From NCBI GenBank assembly GCA_035656095.1, contig DASRTE010000121.1, positions 1 through 64,000 of the forward strand: a stretch of 64,000 bases of DNA. The letters are read 5' to 3'. Below, piece after piece: positions 14,835 through 23,693 of this stretch (positions within the stretch are counted from its first letter, which is position 1; each line of letters begins with the position of its first letter). The translations under genes and the position numbers were made by a program. The stretch comes from DASRTE01 sp035656095. Lineage in GTDB: Bacteria; Actinomycetota; Actinomycetes; Jiangellales; Jiangellaceae. A model generated the notes under the pieces. The model made no database searches, had not been told where the DNA came from, and was given only the letters and a program-made list of their open reading frames with translations.

Positions 14835-16424
14835 ATGACAACCGACGGGTTCCATGTCTACGACACGACCCTGCGCGACGGCGCCCAACAGGAGGGCTTG
14901 TCGCTCTCGGTGCACGACAAGCTCTCCATCGCCCGACATCTCGACGAGCTGGGCGTGGGTTTCATCGAAGGGGGCTGGCCGGGAGCGAATCCGAAGGACA
15001 CGGAGTTCTTCGCGGCCGCGCAGACGGAACTGGCCCTGCGCAACGCGACCCTGGCGGCCTTCGGTGCCACGCGCCGCCCGCATGTGCGGGCCGAGGACGA
15101 CCCACTGGTGCGAGCGCTCGTCGATGCCGGCACACCGGTCGTGACGCTCGTGGCCAAGAGCCACACCGGACACGTCGAGCGGGCCCTGCGCACGACCTTG
15201 GACGAGAACCTCGCGATGGTGCGCGACACGGTCGCGTTCCTGGTCGGGCAGGACCGTCGGGTGTTCCTCGACGCCGAGCACTTCTTCGACGGCTACCGCC
15301 GCGACCCGGCCTACGCGCTGGCCGTGGTCGGCACCGCGGCCGAGGCCGGCGCCGACCTCGTCGCCCTGTGCGACACCAACGGCGGGTTGCTGCCCGACGA
15401 CGTCGGCGACGTCGTCGCGGCCGTGCGCGACGCCAGCGGCATCCGCCTCGGGATCCACTGTCACAACGACACCGGATGTGCCGTGGCGAACTCACTGGCT
15501 GCCGTCGACGCCGGCGCAACGCACGTGCAGGGCACTCTCAACGGGTACGGCGAGCGGACGGGCAACGCCGACCTGGTGACGCTGGTCGCCAACCTCGAGC
15601 TGAAGCGCGCACTACCCGTGCTGCCCGACGGTGCGCTGCGGGAGGCCACCCGAATCGCCCACGCCGTGTCCGAGATCACCAATGTCGTGCCGTACTCGCG
15701 CCAGCCCTATGTCGGCGCCAGCGCCTTCGCCCACAAGGCGGGGCTGCACGCCAGCGCGATCAAGGTCGACCCTGACCTGTACCAGCACGCAGATCCCGGC
15801 CGGGTCGGCAACGACATGCGGATGCTCGTCTCGGAGCTCGCCGGCCGCGCGAGCATCGAGCTCAAGGGCCGTGAGCTCGGCTACGACCTCTCGACCGACC
15901 GCGAACTGGTCTCACGGCTGACCAAGAAGGTGAAGGCTCTCGAGGCCGACGGTTACACGTTCGAGGCCGCCGACGCGTCGTTCGAGCTGTTGCTGCGCGC
16001 GGAGGTGGACGGGAGGCGCCCGGAGTTCTTCGAGGTCGAGGCCTGGCGGGTCATCACCGAGTCGCATCCCGGCGGCGACGCCATGAGCGAGGCGACGGTG
16101 AAGCTTTGCGCCGGCGGGGAACGGGTGGTCGTCGCCGGCGAGGGCAACGGGCCGGTCAACGCGCTCGACCACGCGCTGCGCACGGCGATCGGCACGCTCT
16201 ATCCCGAGGTCGACAAGCTGGAGCTCATCGACTTCCGGGTCCGGATCCTCGATGCGGCGCACGGTTCCGACGCCGTGACCCGTGTGCTCGTCGAGATCAC
16301 CGACGGCAAGAGCTCCTGGGAGACAGTGGGCATCGGGGCGAACGTCATCGAGGCGTCGTGGGAGGCGCTCGTCGACGGCGTCACCTACGGGCTGCTGCGC
16401 CAAGGGGCCGAGCTGCCTGCCTGA
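14835..16424 (+). CDS. cimA: (R)-citramalate synthase
   Basis: 529 residues from ATG 14835, with AGGGG five bases upstream. CimA condenses acetyl-CoA and pyruvate to citramalate, giving 2-oxobutyrate for isoleucine without threonine. DRE-TIM barrel motifs are present: YDTTLRDGAQQEG, GFIEGGWPG, CDTNGG, IHCHNDTGCAVANSLAAVDAGA and the metal-site HKAGLHASA. A C-terminal LeuA-type allosteric dimer domain (about 400-525) indicates feedback control. The EGGWPGANPKD signature and lack of a neighbouring leuA function favour CimA over 2-isopropylmalate or homocitrate synthase. Confidence 0.93.
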   Translation: MTTDGFHVYDTTLRDGAQQEGLSLSVHDKLSIARHLDELGVGFIEGGWPGANPKDTEFFAAAQTELALRNATLAAFGATRRPHVRAEDDPLVRALVDAGTPVVTLVAKSHTGHVERALRTTLDENLAMVRDTVAFLVGQDRRVFLDAEHFFDGYRRDPAYALAVVGTAAEAGADLVALCDTNGGLLPDDVGDVVAAVRDASGIRLGIHCHNDTGCAVANSLAAVDAGATHVQGTLNGYGERTGNADLVTLVANLELKRALPVLPDGALREATRIAHAVSEITNVVPYSRQPYVGASAFAHKAGLHASAIKVDPDLYQHADPGRVGNDMRMLVSELAGRASIELKGRELGYDLSTDRELVSRLTKKVKALEADGYTFEAADASFELLLRAEVDGRRPEFFEVEAWRVITESHPGGDAMSEATVKLCAGGERVVVAGEGNGPVNALDHALRTAIGTLYPEVDKLELIDFRVRILDAAHGSDAVTRVLVEITDGKSSWETVGIGANVIEASWEALVDGVTYGLLRQGAELPA

Positions 16425-16513
16425 CGACATCGTTCGCGGGGACCTTCGGCCCTGGTGCGACTCCCCCGGCCGGCGTTGCCTGGAGACGAGAGCCACGATG
16501 GCAGGTGGTCACG

Positions 16514-17653
16514 ATGACCGTGCTGCATGCCACAGCGCCGGCCCGTGGTGCCGTGGCGCGGCGGAGGGCGTACCTCGACAACCTCAAGGTGCTCCTCGTC
16601 ACCGGTGTCATCGTCGCCCACGCGGTGTTCGCGTGGACCCGGGTCGGCACCTGGGTGCTGAGGGAACCGTCGGTCCGCGAGCCGCTACTGAGCACGATGG
16701 AACTGGTCGCTCTCGTCGGCGGTCTGCTCGGCCTGGCACCGTTCTTCGTCATCGCCGGCGCGCTGACGCCGGCGTCCTTCGCACGCAAGGGCCCGCGCCG
16801 GTTCCTCGCCGACCGCGCCCTCCGGCTCGGTGTGCCGATGGTGTTCTTCGTCGTCGTCATGAGCCCGTTCGTCGAGTACGTCGACACCGACAACGTGGGC
16901 TGGGACCGCGGCTTCTGGGCGTTCACGGTGGAGATCTGGTGGCCGCCCGCCCCGGGGCCGACGTGGTTCCTCGGCGTGCTTCTGCTCCTCTCCGCCGTGT
17001 ACGCGCTGGTGCGGGTCGTGGTGCCTCGGCGGCCGGAGCGCACGGCCATGCGTGTCCGCCACCTTGTCCTCGCCGGTGCGGTGCTCGTGGCTGCCTCCTA
17101 CGTGGTCCGCCTGGTCGTGCCCTTCGCGGAGGAGCGCTTCCGCCTGGCGCTGGGCCAGGCGCCGGCCTGGGCGATCGCGTTCACGCTCGGCATCGTCGCA
17201 GGGGAGCGCGGGTGGTTCGATCCGGTGCCGCCGGCCGTGGCCCGGGCCTGCCGGCGGATCGGGCTCGTGGCGGCAGGTGCGGTGGTGGCTCTCGCCGGCG
17301 TCCTGATGGCGACCGGTACCGACATGGTGCCCTATGCCGGGGGCGGCACCTGGCAGTCCCTCGTCCTAGCGGTCATGGAGGCCGGAGTCGTGGTGGGGTT
17401 GTCAGTGTGGCTGCTCGACGTGTTCCGCCGTCGGTACGACCACCAGGGTCCGCTGGCTCGTGGCTTGAGTCGTGCGGCGTACGGCGCCTTTCTCGTCCAC
17501 CAGCTGGTCCTGGTCGGGTTCGTCCTCGCCACCCGCTCCGTGGCCTGGCCGCCGGAGCTGGAGTTCCTCATGGCGGCCACCCTGGCGGTCGCCGGGTCCT
17601 TCGGCGTGGCCGCGGTGCTCGTCCGCATCCCCGTCGTGTCGCGCATCGTGTGA
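16514..17653 (+). CDS. Acyltransferase-3 family integral membrane protein
   Basis: 379 residues with about ten hydrophobic helices. The first helix carries the family signature, Arg of RRAYLDNLKVLLVTGV followed by IVAHAVFAW with the proposed catalytic His. Related proteins (OatA, MdoC/OpgC, NodX) move acyl groups from the cytoplasm to sugars, peptidoglycan or antibiotics on the outside. Target not predictable here. GTG 16505, nine bases upstream in frame, is an alternative start. It stands alone downstream of cimA and converges on the next gene. Confidence 0.82.
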   Translation: MTVLHATAPARGAVARRRAYLDNLKVLLVTGVIVAHAVFAWTRVGTWVLREPSVREPLLSTMELVALVGGLLGLAPFFVIAGALTPASFARKGPRRFLADRALRLGVPMVFFVVVMSPFVEYVDTDNVGWDRGFWAFTVEIWWPPAPGPTWFLGVLLLLSAVYALVRVVVPRRPERTAMRVRHLVLAGAVLVAASYVVRLVVPFAEERFRLALGQAPAWAIAFTLGIVAGERGWFDPVPPAVARACRRIGLVAAGAVVALAGVLMATGTDMVPYAGGGTWQSLVLAVMEAGVVVGLSVWLLDVFRRRYDHQGPLARGLSRAAYGAFLVHQLVLVGFVLATRSVAWPPELEFLMAATLAVAGSFGVAAVLVRIPVVSRIV

Positions 17654-17676
17654 CGGCCGGCGCGCCGGGCGGCGTC
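17652..17676. terminator. Hairpin between converging genes
   Basis: GACG-GCCGG pairs with CCGGGC-GGCGTC around loop CGCG with small bulges. It lies between the stops of two converging genes; no T-run is present. Confidence 0.35.
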
Positions 17677-18556
17677 ACGTGACGACTGATCCCCGGCTCA
17701 GCATCGCCTCGCAGACGGCGACGAGCCGCATCCGCAGCGCTGCGGCCCGCTCTGCGAAGCACCGCTGGCGCGCCACGTACTCCGCTTTCCCCTGCGGTGT
17801 CTCGACCTTCACGGCGGGCCACCCGTACGAGGAGAGGTCGTACGGAGACGCCTGCATGTCCAGGAGCCGGACGTCCCGCGCCAGCTCGAAGCAGTCCAGG
17901 GCCAGATCACCGGGGACGGCGGGACCGAGCTTCATCGCCCACTTGTGGCAGTCCATCGCGGCGTGCAGGCAGCCGGGCTGCTCCATGTCCGGCTGAGTGG
18001 CCCGGGTCGGACGGAGCCGGTTGAGGCCCTCGGCCTGCGGAGTGAAGAACCGGAAGGCGTCGAAGTGGGAGCATCGAATGGGGTGCGACTCGACCACCGC
18101 GTCGGTGCCCGCCTGCCCGAGTCGAAGGGGGAGAGGGTGGCGGTGCTCCCCCTGCCGGTAGACCATCGCCCACTCGTGCAGCCCGAAGCATCCGACGAAC
18201 GCCGGCCTGGAGGCGGTGGCGCTCAGCAGTCGCCGGATGAAGCGGACCGCCTCGCCGCGGTGGGTCAGGAACCGGTCCACGTCCAGCCAGACCAGCCCGT
18301 CGGAGTCGGTCGCGTACCACCGCCAGGCCGTCTGAGGAGCCGGCCCGCCCGGACCGGGCTCCAGACCCACGTCCGCGCCGGGGTGCCACCGACGCAGGAT
18401 CGCCGGACGCGTCGAGTAGTAGGTGTAGAGGAAGTCCTCGATGGCATGACGCTCACCGGCGGCTCGTCGGGAGCGGTGTGCTTCGGTGAGGGTGTCGGCC
18501 CGCTCCGCGTGAGCGGCGGCCAGCTCATGCCACCTCTGTGGGGGAAGGAGCTGCAT
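17675..18556 (-). CDS. Conserved actinobacterial protein (often labelled 3-methyladenine DNA glycosylase)
   Basis: 293 residues. Recognisable by HAIEDFLYTYYSTRPAILRRWHPG near the N-terminus, FGLHEWAMVYR in the middle and GCLHAAMDCHKWAMKLGP toward the C-terminus. Databases often carry the name 3-methyladenine DNA glycosylase for this family, but no known glycosylase motif can be seen here, so I treat the function as unknown. Conserved Trp, His and Cys residues suggest a metal- or nucleobase-binding pocket. Its ATG overlaps the upstream glyoxalase stop (TGATG), so the two are translationally coupled. Confidence 0.75.
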   Translation of the reverse strand: MQLLPPQRWHELAAAHAERADTLTEAHRSRRAAGERHAIEDFLYTYYSTRPAILRRWHPGADVGLEPGPGGPAPQTAWRWYATDSDGLVWLDVDRFLTHRGEAVRFIRRLLSATASRPAFVGCFGLHEWAMVYRQGEHRHPLPLRLGQAGTDAVVESHPIRCSHFDAFRFFTPQAEGLNRLRPTRATQPDMEQPGCLHAAMDCHKWAMKLGPAVPGDLALDCFELARDVRLLDMQASPYDLSSYGWPAVKVETPQGKAEYVARQRCFAERAAALRMRLVAVCEAMLSRGSVVT

Positions 18557-18939
18557 CAGACCTCACCGACGGGCGGCCGCTCCTGCATGAGGACCAGCTC
18601 GTGGCCGTCCGGGTCGCGGAAGAAGCTCATCCACAGCTCGGTGTCCTCGTCGCGGTGGACGACGTGCGGCGAGCTGTCGAACGTGACCCCCCGATCCGTG
18701 AGCCGGGCGTGCTCGGCCTCGATGTCGTCGACCCAGAAGTACACCAGCACCGTCGTGCGGAACCGGGGCGACTCCGGGACGCCGAGATAGAGGCGGACGT
18801 CGCCCGCGGCGAAGAAGGCCATGTTCTGCCCGGGTAGCTGGAACAGCAGGGGAAGCTCGAGCACGTCCCGGTAGAACGCGACCGACCGGTCGAGATCGGT
18901 GACGCTGATGTGGATCTGTCCGACGGCTCCGAGCGCCAT
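18556..18939 (-). CDS. Glyoxalase/bleomycin-resistance fold (VOC) protein
   Basis: 127 residues from ATG 18939. Two beta-alpha-beta-beta-beta repeats are evident: IHISVTDLDRSVAFYRDVLELPLLF and VLVYFWVDDIEAEHARLTDRGV, ending in FFRDPDGHELVLMQ. Metal-ligand candidates are His10 and the C-terminal Glu of DGHELVL. VOC proteins include glyoxalases, dioxygenases and drug-binding proteins, so the reaction is open. First gene of a two-gene operon with the conserved unknown downstream. Confidence 0.85.
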   Translation of the reverse strand: MALGAVGQIHISVTDLDRSVAFYRDVLELPLLFQLPGQNMAFFAAGDVRLYLGVPESPRFRTTVLVYFWVDDIEAEHARLTDRGVTFDSSPHVVHRDEDTELWMSFFRDPDGHELVLMQERPPVGEV

Positions 18940-18946
18940 GGTCACC

Positions 18947-18952
18947 CCTATA
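18947..18952 (-). promoter_or_regulatory. -10 box of a leaderless promoter (TATAGG)
   Basis: On the minus strand TATAGG is followed by seven bases and ATG 18939 of the VOC gene, so the transcript probably starts at the initiation codon. Confidence 0.45.
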
Positions 18953-19054
18953 CCGCCTGTTCGGTCATGCACGCAACGCCGACAGCGAGATGAACCTGGA
19001 ACCGGCGCGCGATCTGTCGCGTCCAAGCGACAAACACCTGAGAGGGGTCGCGAG

Positions 19055-19811
19055 ATGACCCGGTCGCGCTCTCCTACTTTGCTGGTCTTCGCTCTGGTGC
19101 TGCTCGTGGCGCTCTCTTCGTGGCTGCTCGGTAACAGCTCAGTGGCCACGCCGGCCCGTGCTGCCACGGAGACGCCGCCTGTTGACCGTGCCCGCGAGGG
19201 CGTTCTGGTCAGTGCGACGGGTGAGGTTCTCGGTGTGCCTGAACACGTTGCGCGCAGACTTCGGGGTCAGAACCAGTGCGACCACCGTCGACGAGGCCTT
19301 GAATCTCGCCAACGCCGCGATGACCCAGATGCAGGGTGCGCTGGTCGACGGCGGCGTGACCAGAGCCGACCTCCAGACCTCCAACGCGGACATCCATCCG
19401 ACGTACGGCAGGCAAGGAAGGATCACCGGGTACGCGGTGAACGAGGGGCTCACCGCGAAGCTCCGGACCACGTCCGAGGCCGGAGCGCTCATCTCCGCCG
19501 GCATCGCGGCGGGCGGTGACGCGGCCCAGCTGTTCGGGGTGTCGTTCGAGATCGAGCAGGACGACGCCCTACTGGCCGCGGCCCGCCGGAACGCGTTCGC
19601 CGATGCCCAGGCCAAGGCCGAGTTGTACGCCGAGCAGGCCGGCCGGACACTCGGCCAGGTCATGAGCGTCACGGAGGAGGTCCCGAGCAACGGGTTCACA
19701 ACCTTCGCCAGCGGCGCGGCGGAGGCGATGCCGGTCCCGCTCGATGTCCCGCTCCAACCAGGGCGCGAGCAACTGGCGGTCACGGTTACCGTGGAGTGGT
19801 CGTTCCGCTGA
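19055..19811 (+). pseudogene. SIMPL-domain (DUF541) exported protein, frameshifted
   Basis: ATG 19055 follows AGAGGGG and encodes a signal peptide (MTRSRSPTLLVFALVLLVAL) and the start of a SIMPL domain, EGVLVSATGEVLGVP. The frame then becomes nonsense, while the next frame from about 19243 supplies the continuation TLRADFGVRTSATTVDEALNLANAAM and the rest of the domain to a stop at 19811. Removing one A from GAAC at 19241-19244 restores VPDTLRADFGV, the expected motif. So a single inserted base breaks an otherwise intact gene of about 251 codons; a sequencing error cannot be excluded. SIMPL proteins are periplasmic or cell-wall proteins of unclear function. Confidence 0.8.
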
Positions 19812-19840
19812 CCCCGGATCGCGATCGGCTTCGGCGAAGC

Positions 19841-19846
19841 TACGCT
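19841..19846 (+). promoter_or_regulatory. -10 box of a leaderless promoter (TACGCT)
   Basis: TACGCT, seven bases, GTG 19854; no ribosome binding site. It supports this GTG as the start of the FAH-family gene. Confidence 0.5.
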
Positions 19847-19853
19847 CCCTGCC

Positions 19854-20636
19854 GTGCGCATCGCGAGGTTCACGACGGGGGACGAGCCGCGGTTCGCCGT
19901 GGTTGGCGAGGACCAGTCCGGCGAGACCGTGCTGGCCGTCGTCGAGGGCGATCCCCTGTACCGGCCGATCCGGCTGACCGGCGAGAAGGTCGCGCTGGTC
20001 GACGCCCGGTTGGTTGCTCCGGTGATCCCGCGGAGCAAGGTCGTCGGCGTCGGACGCAACTACGCCGAGCACGCGGCCGAGTTGGGCAACGAGGTACCCG
20101 CGGAACCGCTGCTCTTCCTCAAACCGAACACGTCGGTGATCGGACCCGGGGAGCCCATCGTGCTGCCCCACCAGTCGCATGAGGTCCATCACGAGGCCGA
20201 GCTCGCCGTGGTCATCGGCCGTGTCTGCCGCGCGGTGCCGCGCGAACGGGTCGCCGACGTCGTCCTCGGGTACACCTGCGGAAACGACGTGAGCGCGCGA
20301 GACCTGCAGAAGCGCGACGGGCAATGGGCACGGGCGAAGGGCTTCGACTCGTTCTGTCCGCTCGGCCCGTGGATCGAGACCGACCTCGACCCGGCCGACC
20401 TGGCGGTGACCTGCACGGTCGGCGACGAGATACGCCAGAACGGCCGGACCTCGCAGATGGTCCACGACGTGGCGGCGCTGGTCTCGTACATCAGTGATGC
20501 CTTCACCCTGCTGCCGGGCGACGTCATCCTCACGGGGACGCCGGCCGGTGTGGGACCGCTGCGCGACGGGGACGAGGTCACCGTGACCGTCGAGGGCATC
20601 GGTGCGCTGACCAACCGCGTCGTCGCGGCCGAGTGA
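19854..20636 (+). CDS. Fumarylacetoacetate hydrolase (FAH) family protein
   Basis: 260 residues from GTG 19854. A short N-terminal domain precedes the FAH catalytic domain, beginning VVGVGRNYAEHAAELG. Metal ligands are recognisable in HHEAELAVVIG (two Glu) and GNDVSARDLQ (Asp); KGFDSFCPLGPWI and LLPGDVILTGTPAGVGPL are also family marks. Members split C-C bonds in beta-keto acids or act as oxaloacetate decarboxylases or tautomerases. This gene is regularly found just upstream of gltX in actinobacteria, so a housekeeping role such as oxaloacetate clean-up is more likely than aromatic catabolism. Confidence 0.9.
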   Translation: MRIARFTTGDEPRFAVVGEDQSGETVLAVVEGDPLYRPIRLTGEKVALVDARLVAPVIPRSKVVGVGRNYAEHAAELGNEVPAEPLLFLKPNTSVIGPGEPIVLPHQSHEVHHEAELAVVIGRVCRAVPRERVADVVLGYTCGNDVSARDLQKRDGQWARAKGFDSFCPLGPWIETDLDPADLAVTCTVGDEIRQNGRTSQMVHDVAALVSYISDAFTLLPGDVILTGTPAGVGPLRDGDEVTVTVEGIGALTNRVVAAE

Positions 20637-20654
20637 CCCTGTGCGGGCGACCGG

Positions 20655-20660
20655 TACGCT
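20655..20660 (+). promoter_or_regulatory. -10 box of a leaderless promoter for gltX (TACGCT)
   Basis: TACGCT, six bases, GTG 20667. Same box sequence as for the preceding gene. Confidence 0.45.
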
Positions 20661-20666
20661 CGACAC

Positions 20667-22187
20667 GTGCCCGATCCCGTGCTCGACGGCGTCTCGCCCG
20701 CCGACGTACGGGTCCGGTTCTCCCCGTCGCCGACCGGCAACCCGCACGTCGGGCTGATCCGCACGGCCCTGTTCAACTGGGCGTTCGCACGCCATTACGG
20801 CGGCACGTTCGTGTTCCGCATCGAGGACACCGACGCCGCGCGCGACACCGAGGAGTCCTACGGCGCCCTGCTGGACTCGTTCCGATGGCTGGGCCTGACC
20901 TGGGATGAGGGCCCCGAGGTCGGGGGGCCGCACGCGCCGTACCGGCAGTCCGAGCGCGGCGACATCTACGCCCGGGTCGCCGCGACTCTGCTCGAGTCCG
21001 GCCACGCCTACCACTGCTACTGCACCCAGCAGGAGCTCGAGGAGCGTCGTGCTGTCGCGCGTGCCGCAGGCCGGCCCAGCGGCTACGACGGTCACTGCCG
21101 TGCACTCACCGCCGATCAGGTCGCGGCCTTCCGTGCCGAGGGCCGCGAGCCCGTGCTGCGTTTCCGCATGCCCGACCGTTCCGTGTCCGTCGACGATCTG
21201 GTCCGCGGCCGGATCACCGTCGATGCCGCGAACGTCTTCGACTACGTGATCGTCCGGGCCAACGGGCAGCCGCTCTACCCGCTGGTCAACCCGGTCGACG
21301 ACGCGCTCATGGGCATCACCCACGTGCTCCGGGGTGAGGACCTGCTCTCCTCGACGCCGCGTCAGGTCGTCCTGCACGAGGTGCTTCGCGACGTGGGTGT
21401 CGCCCGTGGCCCGATGCCGCGTTACGGCCACCTGCCCTTCGTCATGGGCGCGGGCAACCGCAAGCTGTCCAAACGCGACCCGGAGGCGTCGCTGCAGCTC
21501 TACCGCGACCGCGGATTCCTTCCCGAGGGTCTGCTGAACTACCTCGCACTGCTGGGCTGGTCGATCGGCGAGGACCGGGAGATCTTCTCGATGGCGGAGA
21601 TGGCCGCCGCCTTCGACGTGACGCGGGTCAACCCGAATCCCGCTCGGTTCGACCTGAAGAAGGCCGAGGCGATCAACGGCGTGTGGCTGCGCCGGCTCGA
21701 ACCCGACGATCTCGCCGACCGCATGGTCCCGCACCTGCAGAAGGCGGACCTGCTGGCCGACCCGCCCACGCCCCACCAGCGCGCGCTCCTGCGGGCCGCC
21801 ACTCCGCTGGTCCAGGAGCGGATGACGGTGCTGGACCAGGCGGTTTCGATGCTGGGGTTCCTGTTCGTCGACGGCGACGTCCTGCACATGGACGATGCTG
21901 CGACGTCGTCCATGCTCACGCCGGAGGCCGGACCTGCGCTCGCGGCGGCCCGTGACGCCTTGCTCAGCCTGTCGGAGTGGACGACGGAGTCGATCGAGCA
22001 TGCCATGCGCGCCGCGCTCGTGGACGGGCTCGGCCTCAAGCCGAAGCACGCCTTCGGTCCTGTGCGGGTGGCGGTCACCGGCCGGCGGGTGTCGCCTCCG
22101 CTGTTCGAGTCGATCGAGTTGCTCGGCCGTGAGCGCACGCTGACCCGCCTGGACAGTGCTCTGGAACACGTGAGCGAACCGGTCTGA
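20667..22187 (+). CDS. gltX: Glutamyl-tRNA synthetase
   Basis: 506 residues. Class I synthetase with RFSPSPTGNPHVGLIRTAL (the HIGH-type motif) and NRKLSKRDPEAS (KMSKS-type), FRIEDTD, and a C-terminal anticodon-binding region. A zinc-like CYCTQQELEERR segment follows the fold insertion. In actinobacteria this enzyme is usually non-discriminating and also charges tRNA-Gln for later amidation by GatCAB; fittingly the next two genes are tRNA-Gln and tRNA-Glu. It starts 31 bases after the FAH gene. Confidence 0.97.
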   Translation: MPDPVLDGVSPADVRVRFSPSPTGNPHVGLIRTALFNWAFARHYGGTFVFRIEDTDAARDTEESYGALLDSFRWLGLTWDEGPEVGGPHAPYRQSERGDIYARVAATLLESGHAYHCYCTQQELEERRAVARAAGRPSGYDGHCRALTADQVAAFRAEGREPVLRFRMPDRSVSVDDLVRGRITVDAANVFDYVIVRANGQPLYPLVNPVDDALMGITHVLRGEDLLSSTPRQVVLHEVLRDVGVARGPMPRYGHLPFVMGAGNRKLSKRDPEASLQLYRDRGFLPEGLLNYLALLGWSIGEDREIFSMAEMAAAFDVTRVNPNPARFDLKKAEAINGVWLRRLEPDDLADRMVPHLQKADLLADPPTPHQRALLRAATPLVQERMTVLDQAVSMLGFLFVDGDVLHMDDAATSSMLTPEAGPALAAARDALLSLSEWTTESIEHAMRAALVDGLGLKPKHAFGPVRVAVTGRRVSPPLFESIELLGRERTLTRLDSALEHVSEPV

Positions 22188-22196
22188 GCGGTGGTG

Positions 22197-22216
22197 CCGG
22201 CGGCGTCCGCCGGTTT
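22197..22216 (+). terminator. Terminator after gltX
   Basis: CCGGCGG, loop CGT, CCGCCGG, then TTT; ten bases after the gltX stop. Confidence 0.6.
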
Positions 22217-22280
22217 GGAGCGCTGCGCTCGCGGCCGTTATTCTTGCCGCGCTGCTCGGACGGCTTCGTGTCCGGTCTGA

Positions 22281-22352
22281 TGGGGTATGGTGTAATTGGC
22301 AGCACGACTGATTCTGGTTCAGTTAGTCTAGGTTCGAGTCCTGGTACCCCAG
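22281..22352 (+). tRNA. tRNA-Gln (anticodon CTG)
   Basis: 72 nt. The acceptor arms TGGGGTA and TACCCCA pair fully; the anticodon stem ACTGA/TCAGT encloses TTCTGGT with anticodon CTG at 34-36; the T-arm is CTAGG-TTCGAGT-CCTGG. The discriminator is G and CCA is not encoded. It reads CAG codons. Confidence 0.95.
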
Positions 22353-22411
22353 CGCAGTTTGGAACGCGATCCGGCCTCCGGTAGAGTTCCGCACCGCGAC
22401 GATCGTCGCAC

Positions 22412-22487
22412 GGCCCCGTTGTGTAGCGGCCTAGCACGCCGCCCTCTCAAGGCGGTAGCGCGGGTTCGAATCCCGTCGGGGCTACCA
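22412..22487 (+). tRNA. tRNA-Glu (anticodon CTC)
   Basis: The acceptor GGCCCCG pairs with CGGGGCT (G1-T72 wobble), followed by discriminator A and an encoded CCA at 22485-22487. The anticodon stem CCGCC/GGCGG encloses CTCTCAA with anticodon CTC; the T-arm is GCGGG-TTCGAAT-CCCGT-like. It reads GAG. Starting one base later would force a mismatch in the acceptor, so 22412 is chosen. Confidence 0.93.
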
Positions 22488-22502
22488 GCTGGACAGCGCT
22501 CC

Positions 22503-23027
22503 TCACCTGCCATAACGCGGGTGGGGGGCGATCTTGTTGTGTTTAGCTGTGACCGCGCACCGCTCGGACCGGCGCTTGATGACTGAGAGCAAGCGCCGCA
22601 CGACGACGGCGTGTCCGCCGGTGCCGATGACGAGCAGTCGGTAGACGCCGCCGGCCAAGCCGGGAAAGGCGGCCCGACTTTCGGCACGTAGCCGTGACCG
22701 ACCCGCACTGACCTGTTCGAGGCGAAAGATCAGGGCGTAGGACGAGAAGCGGTGCCGCCCCTCCAGCACCAGCACCGATCCCGGGACCGCCGCGACTACT
22801 CGAAAGCCAGGGATCGTCGAGCCTTCGGTGAGCGGCCGCGGCCCGGACGCTGTGCAGTCGGCGCACCCGACGATGCGGATGTAGCTGGCCAGGCCAGTTC
22901 GTGAGAAGCCTCGGTCCAGTGTTTCGATCAGGACGGGCCAGACCTCATCGACGTCAGCGGCGATGGCCGTCGCGTGCTCATCCAGGTACGGCAACCGAGA
23001 GATCGACCGGCATCGTCTGGTCTTCAT
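22503..23027 (-). CDS. SRPBCC-fold protein
   Basis: 174 residues from ATG 23027, which overlaps the stop of the PadR gene as ATGA. The pattern ATAIAADVDEVWPVLIETLDRG, GFRVVAAVPGSVLVLEGRHRFSSYAL, then a long C-terminal helix with AAFPGLAGGVYRLLVIG is that of START/Bet v1-like SRPBCC proteins, which bind hydrophobic ligands. No catalytic motif is visible. Codon use is less GC-extreme than its neighbours. It probably acts in whatever pathway its partner PadR regulator controls. Confidence 0.7.
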   Translation of the reverse strand: MKTRRCRSISRLPYLDEHATAIAADVDEVWPVLIETLDRGFSRTGLASYIRIVGCADCTASGPRPLTEGSTIPGFRVVAAVPGSVLVLEGRHRFSSYALIFRLEQVSAGRSRLRAESRAAFPGLAGGVYRLLVIGTGGHAVVVRRLLSVIKRRSERCAVTAKHNKIAPHPRYGR

Positions 23028-23650
23028 CGGCACCCTGCTTGCCGGCCGGCCGTGCGGCCCGCGGAAGGATCCCCAGGCGGCACGCTTTCTCGATGCATTC
23101 GCAATCGCTGATCGAGCACCTCGAGGACGGCCGTGCACCAGCGGATGTTCTGTTGCTCGTACATGCGTCCGCCCATGAGCGTGAGATACGGCCCGATGCG
23201 CTCGGCGTCGCGCAGATGTGCGCCCTCGCTGTGCCCCTCGAGGAGCCCGTCGCGGAGGCGGTCATAGAGCGCGAGCTTGCCGCGCGCGTGGTTCAGACGC
23301 GCCGCGAGAGCTTCCCGTATGGCATCTCGGTCGTCGTCGGCGGCGGCCTGTAGCTGGACGAGGAGGTCATCGCGGATCGCGGTCGGCCTGGCGGGCTGCG
23401 CAATGAAGGCGTGGAGCTCTCTGCGACCGGCGGCAGTGAGGGTGAACACTCGCTTGTTCGGCCGTCGCCGCTGCTCGACCACGCGGCCTCGCAGCAGCCG
23501 CTCCTGCTCGAGGCGCTCGAGCTCGCGGTAGAGCTGCTGCGGCGTGGCCGACCAGAAGTTGGCGACCGACACGTCAAAGCGCTTCGCCAGCTGGTAGCCC
23601 GACGCCTCGCCCTCCAACAGGGCGGCGAGTACTGCGTGGCGCAGCGCCAT
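23024..23650 (-). CDS. PadR-family transcriptional regulator
   Basis: 208 residues from ATG 23650. The winged helix is plain: MALRHAVLAALLEGEASGYQLAKRF, TPQQLYRELERLEQERLL, PNKRVFTLTAAGRRELHAF. A C-terminal helical domain (Vir_act_alpha_C type, about 90-180) provides dimerisation. PadR proteins usually repress a neighbouring gene in response to small hydrophobic molecules; targets here would be the coupled SRPBCC gene and the divergent SnoaL-like gene. A small inverted repeat lies in the shared promoter region. Confidence 0.9.
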   Translation of the reverse strand: MALRHAVLAALLEGEASGYQLAKRFDVSVANFWSATPQQLYRELERLEQERLLRGRVVEQRRRPNKRVFTLTAAGRRELHAFIAQPARPTAIRDDLLVQLQAAADDDRDAIREALAARLNHARGKLALYDRLRDGLLEGHSEGAHLRDAERIGPYLTLMGGRMYEQQNIRWCTAVLEVLDQRLRMHRESVPPGDPSAGRTAGRQAGCR

Positions 23651-23693
23651 CGACACGGCTCCCGAACCTCGTAGTAGCATCATCTGCACCTAT

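Noticed and set aside
14202..15464. 420-codon minus-strand frame spanning GNAT and cimA
   Set aside because: Only its last 159 codons form a recognisable GNAT protein; the upstream part is the shadow of cimA.
17675..18556. Functional call of 3-methyladenine DNA glycosylase
   Set aside because: The name circulates for this family, but I cannot see a helix-hairpin-helix or Tag/MPG motif. Kept as conserved unknown.
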